Shown here: positions 7,843-16,805 of the stretch, in pieces | Layout: every line of letters begins with the position of its first letter | How positions within the stretch are numbered: the first letter of the stretch is position 1 | Source of the DNA: Bacteriovoracaceae bacterium | GTDB lineage: Bacteria; Bdellovibrionota; Bacteriovoracia; Bacteriovoracales; Bacteriovoracaceae | DNA: 64,000 nucleotides | Reading direction: 5' to 3' | Assembly: GCA_018649885.1 (NCBI GenBank) | Contig: JABIHA010000094.1 | Span: forward strand, 1 to 64,000 | Position numbers and translations under genes: made by a program | The notes under the pieces: generated by a model | Database searches by the model: none | The model's input: only the letters and a program-made list of their open reading frames with translations | What the model was told of the DNA's origin: nothing

Positions 7843-8760
7843 TTAGTGAAATGTATTAATTGCGAGCGGAAGCTCGAAGGCTTTAGTTGTCTCTTCATGT
7901 AATGATGAAGCTGAAACAATTTGATAGGCTGATGTTTGCTCTAGAATTTTTTTGCACAGTAAATTGTGTAAATTATGACCCGATTTAAATGTCGTAACTT
8001 TACCAGCTATTTCATGACCTAGAAGTGATAGGTCACCTAAAGTATCAAGAATTTTATGTCTTACTAATTCATTTTGAAATCTAAGGCCTTCAGCGTTCAT
8101 CACATTGAAGTCATCCAAAACAACAGCATTATCAAGTGAGCCACCTTTAATAAGACCTCTACGTTTTAACATATCCACGTCACGTAAAAGACAGAATGTC
8201 CTAGCTCGACTAATATCATTGATAAAGTTTTCACAAGAAAAATCAAAAATTTCTCTTTGAGTTTTAATCTTTGGATGAGGAAAAACAATTGTTGAATCAA
8301 TTATCAGCTTCTGTGAAGGCTCAATCATGGCCCACTTATCTTCAAGCTCAACTCTAATCGGCTCGAGAATCACCATAAACTTTTTTGTTTTATTTAGATT
8401 TTTTACACCTGTTTCTTTAAGTATAAAAACAAAAGAAGCACCTGATCCGTCCATAATGGGAACTTCAGGGCCATCAACTTCACAAAGAACATTATTTATT
8501 CCAAACCCGTAAAGAGTTGCCAGTAAGTGTTCAACTGTATGAATACAATTTTCGCCCTGACCTAAAGTTGTATTGTTTTCTGTCGCCCCAACATTTTCTG
8601 TTGTTGCGCTCAAAATTGGTGCATTTTTGATATCAACTCTTCTAAACTGAATACCATAATCTGCAGGAGCAGGACTTAAAGTCAGCATAACTTTGCGACC
8701 CGAGTGAAGTCCAATCCCGGTGATCTCTACTTTTTTTGAAATCGTTCTTTGAAATAACAT
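7843..8760 (-). CDS. lpxC: UDP-3-O-acyl-N-acetylglucosamine deacetylase
   Basis: A 305-residue enzyme of the first committed step of lipid A synthesis, a cytoplasmic zinc amidase. Catalytic and zinc motifs are present: HTVEHLLATLYGFGI (zinc His), MDGSGASF, HKILDTLGDLSLLG (zinc His and Asp) and GHNLHNLL (general acid His). The open frame begins 14 codons upstream, but MLFQRTISK matches the family N terminus and follows GGTGGG. It establishes a lipid A-containing outer membrane. It is convergent with the channel gene and followed by a 266-base upstream gap before ruvB. Confidence 0.96.
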   Translation of the reverse strand: MLFQRTISKKVEITGIGLHSGRKVMLTLSPAPADYGIQFRRVDIKNAPILSATTENVGATENNTTLGQGENCIHTVEHLLATLYGFGINNVLCEVDGPEVPIMDGSGASFVFILKETGVKNLNKTKKFMVILEPIRVELEDKWAMIEPSQKLIIDSTIVFPHPKIKTQREIFDFSCENFINDISRARTFCLLRDVDMLKRRGLIKGGSLDNAVVLDDFNVMNAEGLRFQNELVRHKILDTLGDLSLLGHEIAGKVTTFKSGHNLHNLLCKKILEQTSAYQIVSASSLHEETTKAFELPLAINTFH

Positions 8761-9026
8761 ATATATGCCCACCGTATATTTAGCTCTCGGCAAGCTCCTC
8801 AACTACCCAATATTATTCAACCACGGACTCTAGTATAAACGAATTTCCAGAAAAAAAACCTAGAAAATTCGTCCGGGTTAAATTATTCATTGCCGGATTC
8901 TAAATTTAACTACCTTTCGACTTAAATAAAAATTCATTTAAAAAAAAAGGTGAGCGCACAGGTATAACCCTTGAAAATTATTCCATCAAGCCCCCAGGGT
9001 AAAATATATAAGAAATTTACTCAGAT

Positions 9027-10037
9027 TTATAACTTATTTGAATCTATATGTTTTTGAGCTTTCTCTGAAATCATCCTTCCACGGGGCGTCCTCAGAATAA
9101 AGCCCTCTTTAAGCAAAAAAGGCTCATAAACATCTTCTATTGTCCCTCGATCTTCACCAAGAGTAGCGCAGAGGGCATCGATTCCAACCGGCCCTCCTCC
9201 GTAATAATCGCTAATTATAGACAAAATTCTCCGGTCCATTGCATCCAGACCCATTTGATCAATATCTAGAAGTTCCAGTGGTCTTTTAATATCTTCAAGT
9301 TGGACCACATCCTTGTCATATACAACAGCAAAGTCCCTAACTCTCCTCAAAACTCGGTTGGCCATTCGAGGGGTTCCACGTGAACGCCTTGCAATTTGGT
9401 GTGTTGCCTCTTTGCTCACCTTCAGTTTTATTTTGGGACAGTTATTAGTGATAATCTTCTCTAGTTCATCATTTGAATAAAAGCCAAAATGAAGATGAGC
9501 CATGAATCTATCTCTCAATGGATTAGACAATAAGCCCGATCTTGTTGTGGCTCCAATCAGTGTAAATGGAGGTAGATTAATTTCCATCGTCCTAGCGGCT
9601 GCCCCTTGGCCAATGAGAATATCTAATCTAAAATCTTCCATTGCAGAGTAAAGCATTTCCTCAACTGCAATATGCATCCTATGAATCTCATCAATGAATA
9701 GTACGTCTTTAGGATTTAAATTTGTTAATACCGCAGCTAGGTCTCCCTTTCTCTCAATGGCTGGACCAGAAATAACATGTAACTCACTTTTAAGCTCTTC
9801 AGCTATGATCATCGCAAGCGAGGTTTTTCCTAGCCCGGGAGGACCCGACAAAAGAACATGGTCCATGTGGGCATTTCTTTTGGTGGCAGACTTCACCATC
9901 ACTTCGATATTATCGATAACTTTTCTCTGACCAACATATTCTGAGAAATTTTTCGGACGAAGCCCTTCCTCGACAATTTTCTCACTGGTATTTTCCACTT
10001 GGGGAGAAAAAAGCCTATCTAAATTTTCCATTTCCAT
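9027..10037 (-). CDS. ruvB: Holliday junction branch-migration helicase RuvB
   Basis: A 336-residue AAA+ ATPase. Walker A is GPPGLGKTSLA, Walker B is FIDEIHR, the sensor 1/arginine-finger region contains GATTRSGLLSNPLRDRF, and the C-terminal winged helix includes GGGPVGIDALCATLGEDRGTIE. Two RuvB hexameric rings drive branch migration at RuvA-bound junctions. It starts behind AGGGA, 10 bp after ruvA. Last gene of ruvC-ruvA-ruvB. Confidence 0.97.
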   Translation of the reverse strand: MEMENLDRLFSPQVENTSEKIVEEGLRPKNFSEYVGQRKVIDNIEVMVKSATKRNAHMDHVLLSGPPGLGKTSLAMIIAEELKSELHVISGPAIERKGDLAAVLTNLNPKDVLFIDEIHRMHIAVEEMLYSAMEDFRLDILIGQGAAARTMEINLPPFTLIGATTRSGLLSNPLRDRFMAHLHFGFYSNDELEKIITNNCPKIKLKVSKEATHQIARRSRGTPRMANRVLRRVRDFAVVYDKDVVQLEDIKRPLELLDIDQMGLDAMDRRILSIISDYYGGGPVGIDALCATLGEDRGTIEDVYEPFLLKEGFILRTPRGRMISEKAQKHIDSNKL

Positions 10038-10047
10038 AATTTTATCC

Positions 10048-10680
10048 CTACTGCGATCTATCTTTTAATATAAGTTGAACCAACTCTTCAGCTCCACCAA
10101 CACTGTGGTCCTTTAAAAGTTTTTGGGCCACAGGAACAATCTCACTTTCTTTAAACCCTAGTTCCTTACATGCCATAATGGTGTCATTTAAAACGCTGCT
10201 TTGGCCTTCAAAAGCTATTTGATCTAGTGAGCTGGCCTTATCACCAGCAACAGATAGTGTGGGGTAGTCAAAGCAATTTGAATAAAGATTTATTTCATCC
10301 AGCTTGTCTTTCATGTCCAGAATAATTTGTGCAGCTGCCTTTTTTCCAATTCCAGGAGCCTTTTGTAATACTTTTACATCTTCGAGAAGTATTGCCTTTG
10401 AAGTTTCTAGCACTCCAATACTGCTTACAAGAGAATATGCAGACTTTGGCCCAACACCTTTCACTTTCAAAAGCAATTCGAATATCTTTTTATCTTTTAA
10501 TGTAGAAAAGCCAAAGAACCTTTGATCATTCTCTCTGATAATATGAGAAATAAATAATGAAACATCACTTCCTTCTCGGAGTAACTTCGAGTATGAAACT
10601 TCATAACCTACTCCTGAAGCCAAAATGATAGAATCACTTCCATCACTAAAAATAACTTCACCTTTTAAATATCCAATCAT
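10048..10680 (-). CDS. ruvA: Holliday junction-binding protein RuvA
   Basis: A 210-residue protein. The N-terminal OB-fold begins MIGYLKGEVIF. Two helix-hairpin-helix motifs follow (LLKVKGVGPKSAYSLVSSIG and LQKAPGIGKKAAAQIILDMK), then the C-terminal domain III that contacts RuvB. RuvA holds the junction in open square form. Its ATG overlaps the ruvC stop by four bases, so translation is probably coupled. Confidence 0.96.
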   Translation of the reverse strand: MIGYLKGEVIFSDGSDSIILASGVGYEVSYSKLLREGSDVSLFISHIIRENDQRFFGFSTLKDKKIFELLLKVKGVGPKSAYSLVSSIGVLETSKAILLEDVKVLQKAPGIGKKAAAQIILDMKDKLDEINLYSNCFDYPTLSVAGDKASSLDQIAFEGQSSVLNDTIMACKELGFKESEIVPVAQKLLKDHSVGGAEELVQLILKDRSQ

Positions 10681-11228
10681 ATTTCTTTCCTAATTGCATG
10701 GGCGAGGGATTTAGACATTCCCCTCCCCTTGCCTTTCACGCGAATTGCTTCACCCTTATCGCTTCTACTTAGCGCATGACAAACAGCAACCGCTAGTGCA
10801 TCACTTTCATCAAATGTTTCAAATGAATCTTTATTTACAAGTAGCTTTAAAAACTTTTGAATGCTTTCTTTGCTAGCATGACCATGTCCAACCGCAGTGG
10901 ATTTAACTAAGTTTGGTGAGTATTCAAAAATTCTACCAGCGTGGGTTTTTGAAAAGGCTGCACACAAGCTTCCTCTTGCTTGAGCTAGCTTTATCAAAGC
11001 TGTGGGACTCTTTACATAAATAAGAGATTCAAGCGCAATTTCATCAGGCTGATATTTTTCTACAAGAGAAATTGATTCATTGTAAATTGGACCTATCCTA
11101 TCCAGGAAGTTACCAAACTTTGAAAATTTTAAAGTTCCAGAGGCAAGATATTTAATTTTCTTCTTATTCCACTCTAGTACCGCAAACCCTGTTTGCAATG
11201 ACCCTGGATCAACCCCTAATATAATCAA
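10677..11228 (-). CDS. ruvC: Holliday junction resolvase RuvC
   Basis: A 183-residue endonuclease that cuts Holliday junctions symmetrically. The acidic catalytic tetrad is visible: Asp in GVDPGSLQTGF, Glu in IALESLIY, and two Asp residues in FDESDALAVAVCHA. First gene of the ruvCAB operon. The C-terminal tail is basic (RVKGKGRGMSKSL). Confidence 0.95.
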   Translation of the reverse strand: MIILGVDPGSLQTGFAVLEWNKKKIKYLASGTLKFSKFGNFLDRIGPIYNESISLVEKYQPDEIALESLIYVKSPTALIKLAQARGSLCAAFSKTHAGRIFEYSPNLVKSTAVGHGHASKESIQKFLKLLVNKDSFETFDESDALAVAVCHALSRSDKGEAIRVKGKGRGMSKSLAHAIRKEI

Positions 11229-11344
11229 CCTTCATCCCACTTGCGTACGCTTTACGTTCACTTTCATCATAGCAGTTGAATTACACGGGTGCCAAGGGAA
11301 GCTTGTGAGGAAAAACAGGAGGTGCGCAGCGAAATTCGTTTGTG

Positions 11345-11530
11345 CTAGCTGGACCGGCTTCTGAGAAATTGCCCTAAATAAAAAATAGAGCCACCGCCAA
11401 TAAATTGAACCAATTCAATTCTACCGTAATCTCCATTTTTAAGCCCTGCAAAAAAACACAAACCAACTGATGCTAATCCAAATAGTTGGCACGCTAAACC
11501 TAGATAAAAAATGGTGGTCTTATAATTCAT
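11345..11530 (-). CDS. Small membrane protein of unknown function
   Basis: A 61-residue protein starting at the ATG behind AAGG (the frame extends 11 codons further upstream without support). Two hydrophobic segments are visible: IFYLGLACQLFGLASVGLCFF, and after the polar loop AGLKNGDYGRIE a second one, FIGGGSIFYLGQFL. I do not recognise a family. It lies between the YghO-like gene and ruvC on the same strand, with 60 bp and 116 bp spacers. Confidence 0.5.
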   Translation of the reverse strand: MNYKTTIFYLGLACQLFGLASVGLCFFAGLKNGDYGRIELVQFIGGGSIFYLGQFLRSRSS

Positions 11531-11591
11531 GACCTTTATTACAACGCGAGATCCACTTTGCAAAGACTACAAACAAAATGTGAATATTCTA

Positions 11592-12644
11592 CTAAGCGAT
11601 CTCTTTGGCGAACAATTCATATGATTCAACAACTTGCTGACTCTTTAAGCCAGTAGCATCATTCCATAGAATTGGGATATCTTGCTTGATTTGATACTGA
11701 CTCATTGTTCCGAGCAAACTATTAATGAGTGATAATTGTATTTGATCCTTATGAGTACTATCTAAAACCATAAAGTCTCTTATTTTCACTGAGCTCACAT
11801 CAAATAGAGAACTATTAAAAAGTCGCTTTATTACCCTAAGGGGTGCTGCATTTTTATCATGCCCTAACTCTGCAAATAAACATCCCACTGGACTCTTTCT
11901 AAAGTAGGCAATTTTAATAAATTCTAGTGAGCTAATATTTTTTATTTTTAATACTTCTTTTTCAAATTCTGACTCGGAATAAGTTACTTCGCTAAAACTT
12001 AATTTATTACATTGGTTTTTTACCACTAGAAAATCATTAATTAGCTCGGACCACTTAGAGGTTGAAAATGATTTTACTTCAATTTGGCTTAAGCCAACTT
12101 CTGCTGTGATTTTCTTTAAGAGTGAGTCTCTATATTGAACAAGCCCAACATTACAATAATTTGTTTCATTGAAATTACAAAAACCTGATTCTCGATATAT
12201 CTTTTTTATGTAATTCGATCTTCTGTTGGATGAAAGCTCAGACATTACCCGGACTTTTAAACCTGCTTCCTTGCAAATGGAAAAGGGAACTGGTCCATAC
12301 ACTTTTTCAACGCCTCTTACTTTTAAAAATCCTACAGCCTTCATAAGAAGTGCATGGGCCATTTCAGAATCTTCACAGCAATCAAAGTGCGAAATAAATC
12401 CCATTTTTTCATCATTTAAACTGGTTTGAAAGTTGTCATCAATAAAGGCTGCAACCTTTCCCATGCACTCTCCGAAGGACATGGCTATCCAGATCCTATA
12501 TTGATAGCGGCTGTTTAATTTTTTATCGCCCTTCAATAGATCCATTAGGATGTAATCATCTTTTACACCCTCACCATTTTGTTTAAAATTAACAAACCTA
12601 TTCACTAACTTTTTACTATCAGCGACATAAATTTCAAAAGACAT
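11592..12644 (-). CDS. YghO-like protein with GNAT-type acyltransferase fold
   Basis: A 350-residue cytoplasmic protein. The segment GKVAAFIDDNFQ, DEKMGFISHFDCCEDSEMAH, LLMKAVGFLKVRGVEKVYGP resembles the N-terminal signature of the YghO family, GNAT-like proteins of unknown substrate. Unlike typical members it lacks an obvious complete pantetheine-binding R/Q-x-x-G-x-G/A loop. The ATG at 12644 gives the best family fit, although an in-frame GTG lies three codons earlier. Transcribed divergently from folD. Confidence 0.55.
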   Translation of the reverse strand: MSFEIYVADSKKLVNRFVNFKQNGEGVKDDYILMDLLKGDKKLNSRYQYRIWIAMSFGECMGKVAAFIDDNFQTSLNDEKMGFISHFDCCEDSEMAHALLMKAVGFLKVRGVEKVYGPVPFSICKEAGLKVRVMSELSSNRRSNYIKKIYRESGFCNFNETNYCNVGLVQYRDSLLKKITAEVGLSQIEVKSFSTSKWSELINDFLVVKNQCNKLSFSEVTYSESEFEKEVLKIKNISSLEFIKIAYFRKSPVGCLFAELGHDKNAAPLRVIKRLFNSSLFDVSSVKIRDFMVLDSTHKDQIQLSLINSLLGTMSQYQIKQDIPILWNDATGLKSQQVVESYELFAKEIA

Positions 12645-12777
12645 CTCACACACCCACAGTTGCAGTCAAAAGGACCACATTTTAATTATACCCCTGGCCA
12701 AAAAAAGCCAGCTGAGATAACTATTTACGGCAAATAATATCTACTTGACTCGCTGATCTAGTGAGAGAGGACATAAA

Positions 12778-13635
12778 GTGGCAAAACTTCTCTTAGCCAA
12801 ACCCCTTGTTGAAAAAACCACTGAAAATCTAAAAAAAAGATGTGAGAAATTAAAAGAGGGCGGTATTACTCCTTGTATTAAGGTCATTCTTGTTGGAGAG
12901 GACCCAGCCAGTAAAGTCTATACCAGAAGCAAAAAACGCCTCGGTGAAAAGATTGGGGCAGATGCTGAAATTGTAAACTTACCTGATGATGTAAGTGTGG
13001 AAGAATTTACCACTACAATCGCAAAACACAATAGTGATAAAAATGTCCACGGACTAATGGTCCAACTTCCAGTACCAAGTCAACTTAGTGGTGTTGATAT
13101 TCAAAGTCTCATCTCTCCTGAAAAAGATGTAGATGGAGCAACTGAGCATAGCCTTGCAAGTATCATTCTCGGTAGCAAAGGTGAAAACTCCCTACTACCT
13201 TGTACGCCTAGTGGAATTATCTCCCTTCTAAAATTTTACAACATTGAGCTAGTTGGAAAAAATGTTGTTATTATTGGCAGAAGTCTGATTGTGGGAAAAC
13301 CACTGGCAATGCTAATGACAAACTACAATGCAACGGTAACATTATGTCATTCCAGAACAAGTAACTTAATGGAACACACACAAAATGCAGATATCATTGT
13401 TACTGCAATTGGACAGAATTCCTTTCTAAAGGCCTGCCACATTAAAGAGGGCCAAACAATTATAGATGTTGGAATTAATCGAAATAGTGAAGGTAAGCTT
13501 TGTGGAGATGTTGATTTCGATGCAGTTGAACCAATTGTATCTGCCATTACTCCAGTTCCGGGAGGCGTTGGCCCCCTAACAGTGTTATCACTTGCACAAA
13601 ATTTAATAGAAACGACTGAAAAAAACTTTTCATAA
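12778..13635 (+). CDS. folD: Methylenetetrahydrofolate dehydrogenase/cyclohydrolase
   Basis: A 285-residue bifunctional enzyme interconverting 5,10-methylene- and 10-formyl-tetrahydrofolate with NADP. The family motifs are present: ASKVYTRSKKR (catalytic Tyr/Lys region), GLMVQLPVPSQL, PEKDVDGAT, GRSLIVGKPLAMLM (nucleotide binding) and ITPVPGGVGPLTV. It starts with GTG behind AGAGAGG. It precedes gcvT and gcvH, so the cluster links one-carbon transfer to glycine cleavage. Confidence 0.96.
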   Translation: MAKLLLAKPLVEKTTENLKKRCEKLKEGGITPCIKVILVGEDPASKVYTRSKKRLGEKIGADAEIVNLPDDVSVEEFTTTIAKHNSDKNVHGLMVQLPVPSQLSGVDIQSLISPEKDVDGATEHSLASIILGSKGENSLLPCTPSGIISLLKFYNIELVGKNVVIIGRSLIVGKPLAMLMTNYNATVTLCHSRTSNLMEHTQNADIIVTAIGQNSFLKACHIKEGQTIIDVGINRNSEGKLCGDVDFDAVEPIVSAITPVPGGVGPLTVLSLAQNLIETTEKNFS

Positions 13636-13650
13636 AACTTGGAATTAAAA

Positions 13651-14733
13651 ATGACAGAGCTAAAAAATACACACCTTAGCGACATACATCGAAAGCTGGG
13701 GGCAAAGATGATGCCTTTTGCAGGTTTTGATATGCCCGTTCAATACTCCTCCATTATTGAAGAGGTGAAAGCAGTAAGACAGCACGTTGGTGTATTTGAT
13801 GTTTCTCATATGGGTGAATTTTTTGTCGAAGGGCCAGATACTTATAATTTTATAGACTTCATTGTCTCGAATGATGTGAAAAATGTAGAAATAGGAAAAG
13901 CTGTTTACTCTCCACTGTGCAGAGAAGACGGAAGCGTTGTGGACGATCTCATTGTTTACAAGTTAGAGGAGGCAAAAGCTTTAATTTGTGTAAATGCATC
14001 TAATATTGAAAAAGATTGGGACCACATACAAAAATACACAAATGATTTTGACGTAACAATGCGAAATGCCTCAGACGATTATTCTTTATTGGCGTTGCAG
14101 GGGCCTGACGCAGAAAAAACCTTGTCGTGCTTAGGATTTGAAAAAGAATTAGAAAATTTTGAATACTACAGCGCCAAAAAAATTAAAATCAGTGATTTTG
14201 AATTTATCTTGGCAAGGACTGGTTATACAGGCGAAGACGGATTTGAAATTTTTGGGTGCCACGCAGGAATTGAATGGGCCTGGGAAAAACTAATGACTGC
14301 AGGAGTCACTCCATGCGGTCTTGCGTCAAGAGATGTCCTCAGACTTGAGGTGGCATATCCTCTCTACGGACATGAAATTCATGACGAGGTGACACCGCTA
14401 GACAGTGCTCTTAAATGGACCGTTAAACTTACAAAGGATAACTTTGTTGGACTCGAAGCCCTGAGATCCTACGAGCCCAAATTTAGGCTTGTGAAGCTCT
14501 CTATTGAAAAAGGTGTTCCAAGACAAGGGTACACAGTTGAAAATGAACAAGGCGTTGTTATTGGGAAGATAACATCTGGCAGCCACTCCGTTGCTACTGG
14601 TCGGGGGATTTGCTTAGCACATGTTGAGAAAATAAACTTTCCTAGTGATAAAAAATTCTTTATAAATATCAGAAATCGTAGATTTGAAGCAACCTATCAT
14701 GCCAAAGCTTTCGTCCAGGGGGGACATAAGTAA
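13651..14733 (+). CDS. gcvT: Glycine cleavage system T protein (aminomethyltransferase)
   Basis: A 360-residue protein that moves the aminomethyl carbon from lipoyl-GcvH to tetrahydrofolate. Family motifs: HRKLGAKMMPFAGFDMPVQY, FDVSHMGE, DDLIVYK, ARTGYTGEDGFEI (folate-site Asp) and GLASRDVLRLEVAYPLYGHEI. The ATG at 13651 is chosen over an in-frame TTG four codons upstream because it matches the family N terminus. It sits 15 bp behind folD, and its stop overlaps the gcvH start by one base. Confidence 0.96.
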   Translation: MTELKNTHLSDIHRKLGAKMMPFAGFDMPVQYSSIIEEVKAVRQHVGVFDVSHMGEFFVEGPDTYNFIDFIVSNDVKNVEIGKAVYSPLCREDGSVVDDLIVYKLEEAKALICVNASNIEKDWDHIQKYTNDFDVTMRNASDDYSLLALQGPDAEKTLSCLGFEKELENFEYYSAKKIKISDFEFILARTGYTGEDGFEIFGCHAGIEWAWEKLMTAGVTPCGLASRDVLRLEVAYPLYGHEIHDEVTPLDSALKWTVKLTKDNFVGLEALRSYEPKFRLVKLSIEKGVPRQGYTVENEQGVVIGKITSGSHSVATGRGICLAHVEKINFPSDKKFFINIRNRRFEATYHAKAFVQGGHK

Positions 14734-15113
14734 TGAGCTTAATTAAAGAGAATTTAAAATATTCAAAAGATCATGAATGGATTTTAGTTGAAGGGGAATG
14801 CGTAACTATTGGCATCACTGATTTTGCCCAATCAGCTTTAGGAGACATTGTATTTGTCGAGCTGCCCGAAGTCGGTAGAACAATTGAAAAAGGAACAGCT
14901 TTCGGTGTTGTTGAGTCAATAAAATCTGTCAGTGATTTATATGCACCTGTTTCAGGAGAAGTGGTTGAGTCGAACACTGACTTAGAAGCCAGCCCTGAGT
15001 CCATTAATGAATCTCCCTATGAATCTTGGATGATAAAAATCAAACTTTCTAATGAGACAGATTTGAGTGAACTGCTTAGCTCAGATGTATATCAAGACGT
15101 GTGCAACTCATAA
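14733..15113 (+). CDS. gcvH: Glycine cleavage system H protein
   Basis: A 126-residue lipoyl carrier protein. The lipoylated lysine lies in FGVVESIKSVSDLYAPVSGE, and the KDHEWI and ITDFAQSALGDIVFVELPE segments are canonical. It shuttles the aminomethyl intermediate between GcvP and GcvT. Translation is coupled to gcvT through a TAATG overlap. No gcvP follows, so the decarboxylase must be encoded elsewhere. Confidence 0.96.
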   Translation: MSLIKENLKYSKDHEWILVEGECVTIGITDFAQSALGDIVFVELPEVGRTIEKGTAFGVVESIKSVSDLYAPVSGEVVESNTDLEASPESINESPYESWMIKIKLSNETDLSELLSSDVYQDVCNS

Positions 15114-15188
15114 AATAATTACATCAAAAATGTTTGCATATTTTTCAAAAAAATTCATCTTTGAATGTCAACGCAAAGTTGAATTGAT

Positions 15189-15209
15189 CTTAACATTTTA
15201 AATGTCAAG
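15189..15209. repeat. 21-bp imperfect palindrome in the gap after gcvH
   Basis: CTTAACATTT and AAATGTCAAG form two 10-base arms around a central T with one mismatch. It lies in the 263-bp gap between gcvH and a small unknown gene, about 70 bp ahead of the latter's candidate promoter. It may be an operator, or a weak hairpin at the end of the folD-gcvTH transcript. Confidence 0.35.
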
Positions 15210-15275
15210 TTTTCTTTTACCCCTTACCTGGCGGCATTTCGAGCACTTCTGGCTGTTCTAAAAATCAAAAATAAA

Positions 15276-15304
15276 TTGTGAAGTTTGTGTGAAAAATATA
15301 TTTA
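15276..15304 (+). promoter_or_regulatory. Possible promoter of the small gene at 15377
   Basis: TTGTGA (15276-15281) and TATTTA (15299-15304) are separated by 17 bp. The leader would be about 65 bases. The boxes are only moderate matches. Confidence 0.3.
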
Positions 15305-15376
15305 CGAGATGTTTTTTTATGGGCATACTGCCAGTCCTGTAAGGGACATATTAGCCATTCAAATAAAAAAAGTTTT

Positions 15377-15661
15377 ATGGAAAATCTAGACTCAGTTCAA
15401 TTATTAAATACTGCAATTATAAAGAGCAAAGAAAAAGAAATTGATCAAACTTACGAAGAGAGATTGAAGACTGTTTGCTCGACCCCAGTATTTGGTGCAC
15501 TTAACAAGGCCATTGCGAGCCTCTCTGAAAGTCAAAAAATTTCGAGAGACGAAGCGGCTATAAAAATTGTTGAGACTATTCGAGAGCTCGATACTATCTG
15601 GAATGATTACGTCATGATGGAAGGTATCGACAGACTTAAAACTCTTCTAAAAAAACAATAA
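15377..15661 (+). CDS. Small cytoplasmic protein of unknown function
   Basis: A 94-residue mostly helical, charged protein without signal peptide or membrane segment. Helical stretches run EKEIDQTYEERLKTVCSTPV, then KAIASLSESQKISRDEAAIK, then ETIRELDTIWNDYV. No family recognised. No Shine-Dalgarno sequence precedes the ATG, so initiation may be weak or the leader structured. It is convergent with the TonB-like gene. Confidence 0.6.
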   Translation: MENLDSVQLLNTAIIKSKEKEIDQTYEERLKTVCSTPVFGALNKAIASLSESQKISRDEAAIKIVETIRELDTIWNDYVMMEGIDRLKTLLKKQ

Positions 15662-15715
15662 CAAAATTTTAAGTGAGTGAATGACGAAGAACGTGTAGCA
15701 CACTCCAATCCAGTA

Positions 15716-16708
15716 TTAGCTTTTTACTACGAAGCCCCACTCAATATCTGCACTACCATTTTTAAGTAAGCCTTTTGGTGGGTTTGGAAAAGGGCCGGCC
15801 TTGTTGAAAGATTCAACAGCAGCCTCATCTAATTCTCTTATACCACTCCTACCGAGTACCTTGACTCTCGTGATCTCACCTCTATGATCAATAGTAATCC
15901 TTAGGCTTGTAATGAAGTTTTCATTTGCAGGCATACGTCTACCACCTGCATAGTACCTCTTAGCTTTCTCTCTAAGAGTGTTTCCCCAATGCTGCTCAAG
16001 TTTTTGCCTAATACGGTGATAAAATCCGTAGTACTTAAACTCAATAGTATTAAGGTTTGTGACATCCCCCAGCGGAACATCTTCTATGAAATCATTATTT
16101 CTTGCGTCGCCTATGGAATTTGCGTCCCCTCTTTTGAGTCCACGCTTTTTATAACCATTTACAAGCTTTGTTTTCTTGGTAGGTGAATTAACCTTCACGT
16201 TTCCTAGTGATAAATCTGATAATTTGAATATCTTTTTTTGATTGTGCTGTTTTTCTAACTGTCCCTTTCCTTTATCCTTGTTTTTATTCTTATCAGCATT
16301 GCCGTCTTGTGTTCCAATTCCAGCTTTTTTGAAAATACCTATATCCTTAGCGATAGTCTGCCTATCATAAGACTGATTTTTTTCACCCAAAAATCTTGTA
16401 TCCTTTGTTTTCTCTTCCCTACCCGTTGCTTCATTATTTACTATTTGGCGGCTGACAGCGCGGGCCCTCTTTTTATTTTGCTTTTTCACCCGCTCAATAA
16501 TTTGCTTCGCTACAGATGGATCCATTAAAGTAATTTTGTTTAAATTATTCGGTGTGATCTTTTTATGAGAATCACTGCTAAGAAACGAAAAGTAATCCCA
16601 TTTAACTAAGAAAAATATCAAGTGAAGAACAATTGAGGCAAGAAGAAACCAAGCTAATCTTCGATTGCTTTTATCTGAGTCCATGAAAAAGTATTCAAAA
16701 TTTGTCAT
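15716..16708 (-). CDS. TonB-family C-terminal domain protein, membrane-anchored
   Basis: A 330-residue protein with one N-terminal transmembrane segment (LAWFLLASIVLHLIFFLVKW), a long basic Lys/Gln/Asn-rich linker at about residues 50-210, and a C-terminal TonB/AgmX-like domain (residues about 225-330) containing YHRIRQKLEQHW, LRITIDHRGEITRVKVLGRSG, DEAAVESFNKAGPFPNPP. This architecture spans the periplasm to energise or link outer-membrane components. No exbB/exbD are nearby. It lies 97 bp after the PBP1A-type gene. The start codon is uncertain: GGAGG lies 13 bases before the ATG at 16708, and another in-frame ATG is at 16684. Confidence 0.8.
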   Translation of the reverse strand: MTNFEYFFMDSDKSNRRLAWFLLASIVLHLIFFLVKWDYFSFLSSDSHKKITPNNLNKITLMDPSVAKQIIERVKKQNKKRARAVSRQIVNNEATGREEKTKDTRFLGEKNQSYDRQTIAKDIGIFKKAGIGTQDGNADKNKNKDKGKGQLEKQHNQKKIFKLSDLSLGNVKVNSPTKKTKLVNGYKKRGLKRGDANSIGDARNNDFIEDVPLGDVTNLNTIEFKYYGFYHRIRQKLEQHWGNTLREKAKRYYAGGRRMPANENFITSLRITIDHRGEITRVKVLGRSGIRELDEAAVESFNKAGPFPNPPKGLLKNGSADIEWGFVVKS

Positions 16709-16805
16709 CGAAACTGTCTATCCTCCAGCATGTACAATGATTTCGGATCGGCAGTGAAAAATATGATGTATAGGATATAAAGGGGAACTGAGACGAATTA
16801 TTTTC

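Noticed and set aside
11281-11344. TCACAAGC and TGGCACC on the minus strand as a further copy of the intergenic repeat
   Set aside because: Only two short words match copies A/B, in different spacing, and none of the other blocks is present.
15189-15209. The CTTAACATTT palindrome after gcvH as another Fic-type operator
   Set aside because: The arms abut instead of being separated by eight bases, and the right arm lacks AAACGTTAA.
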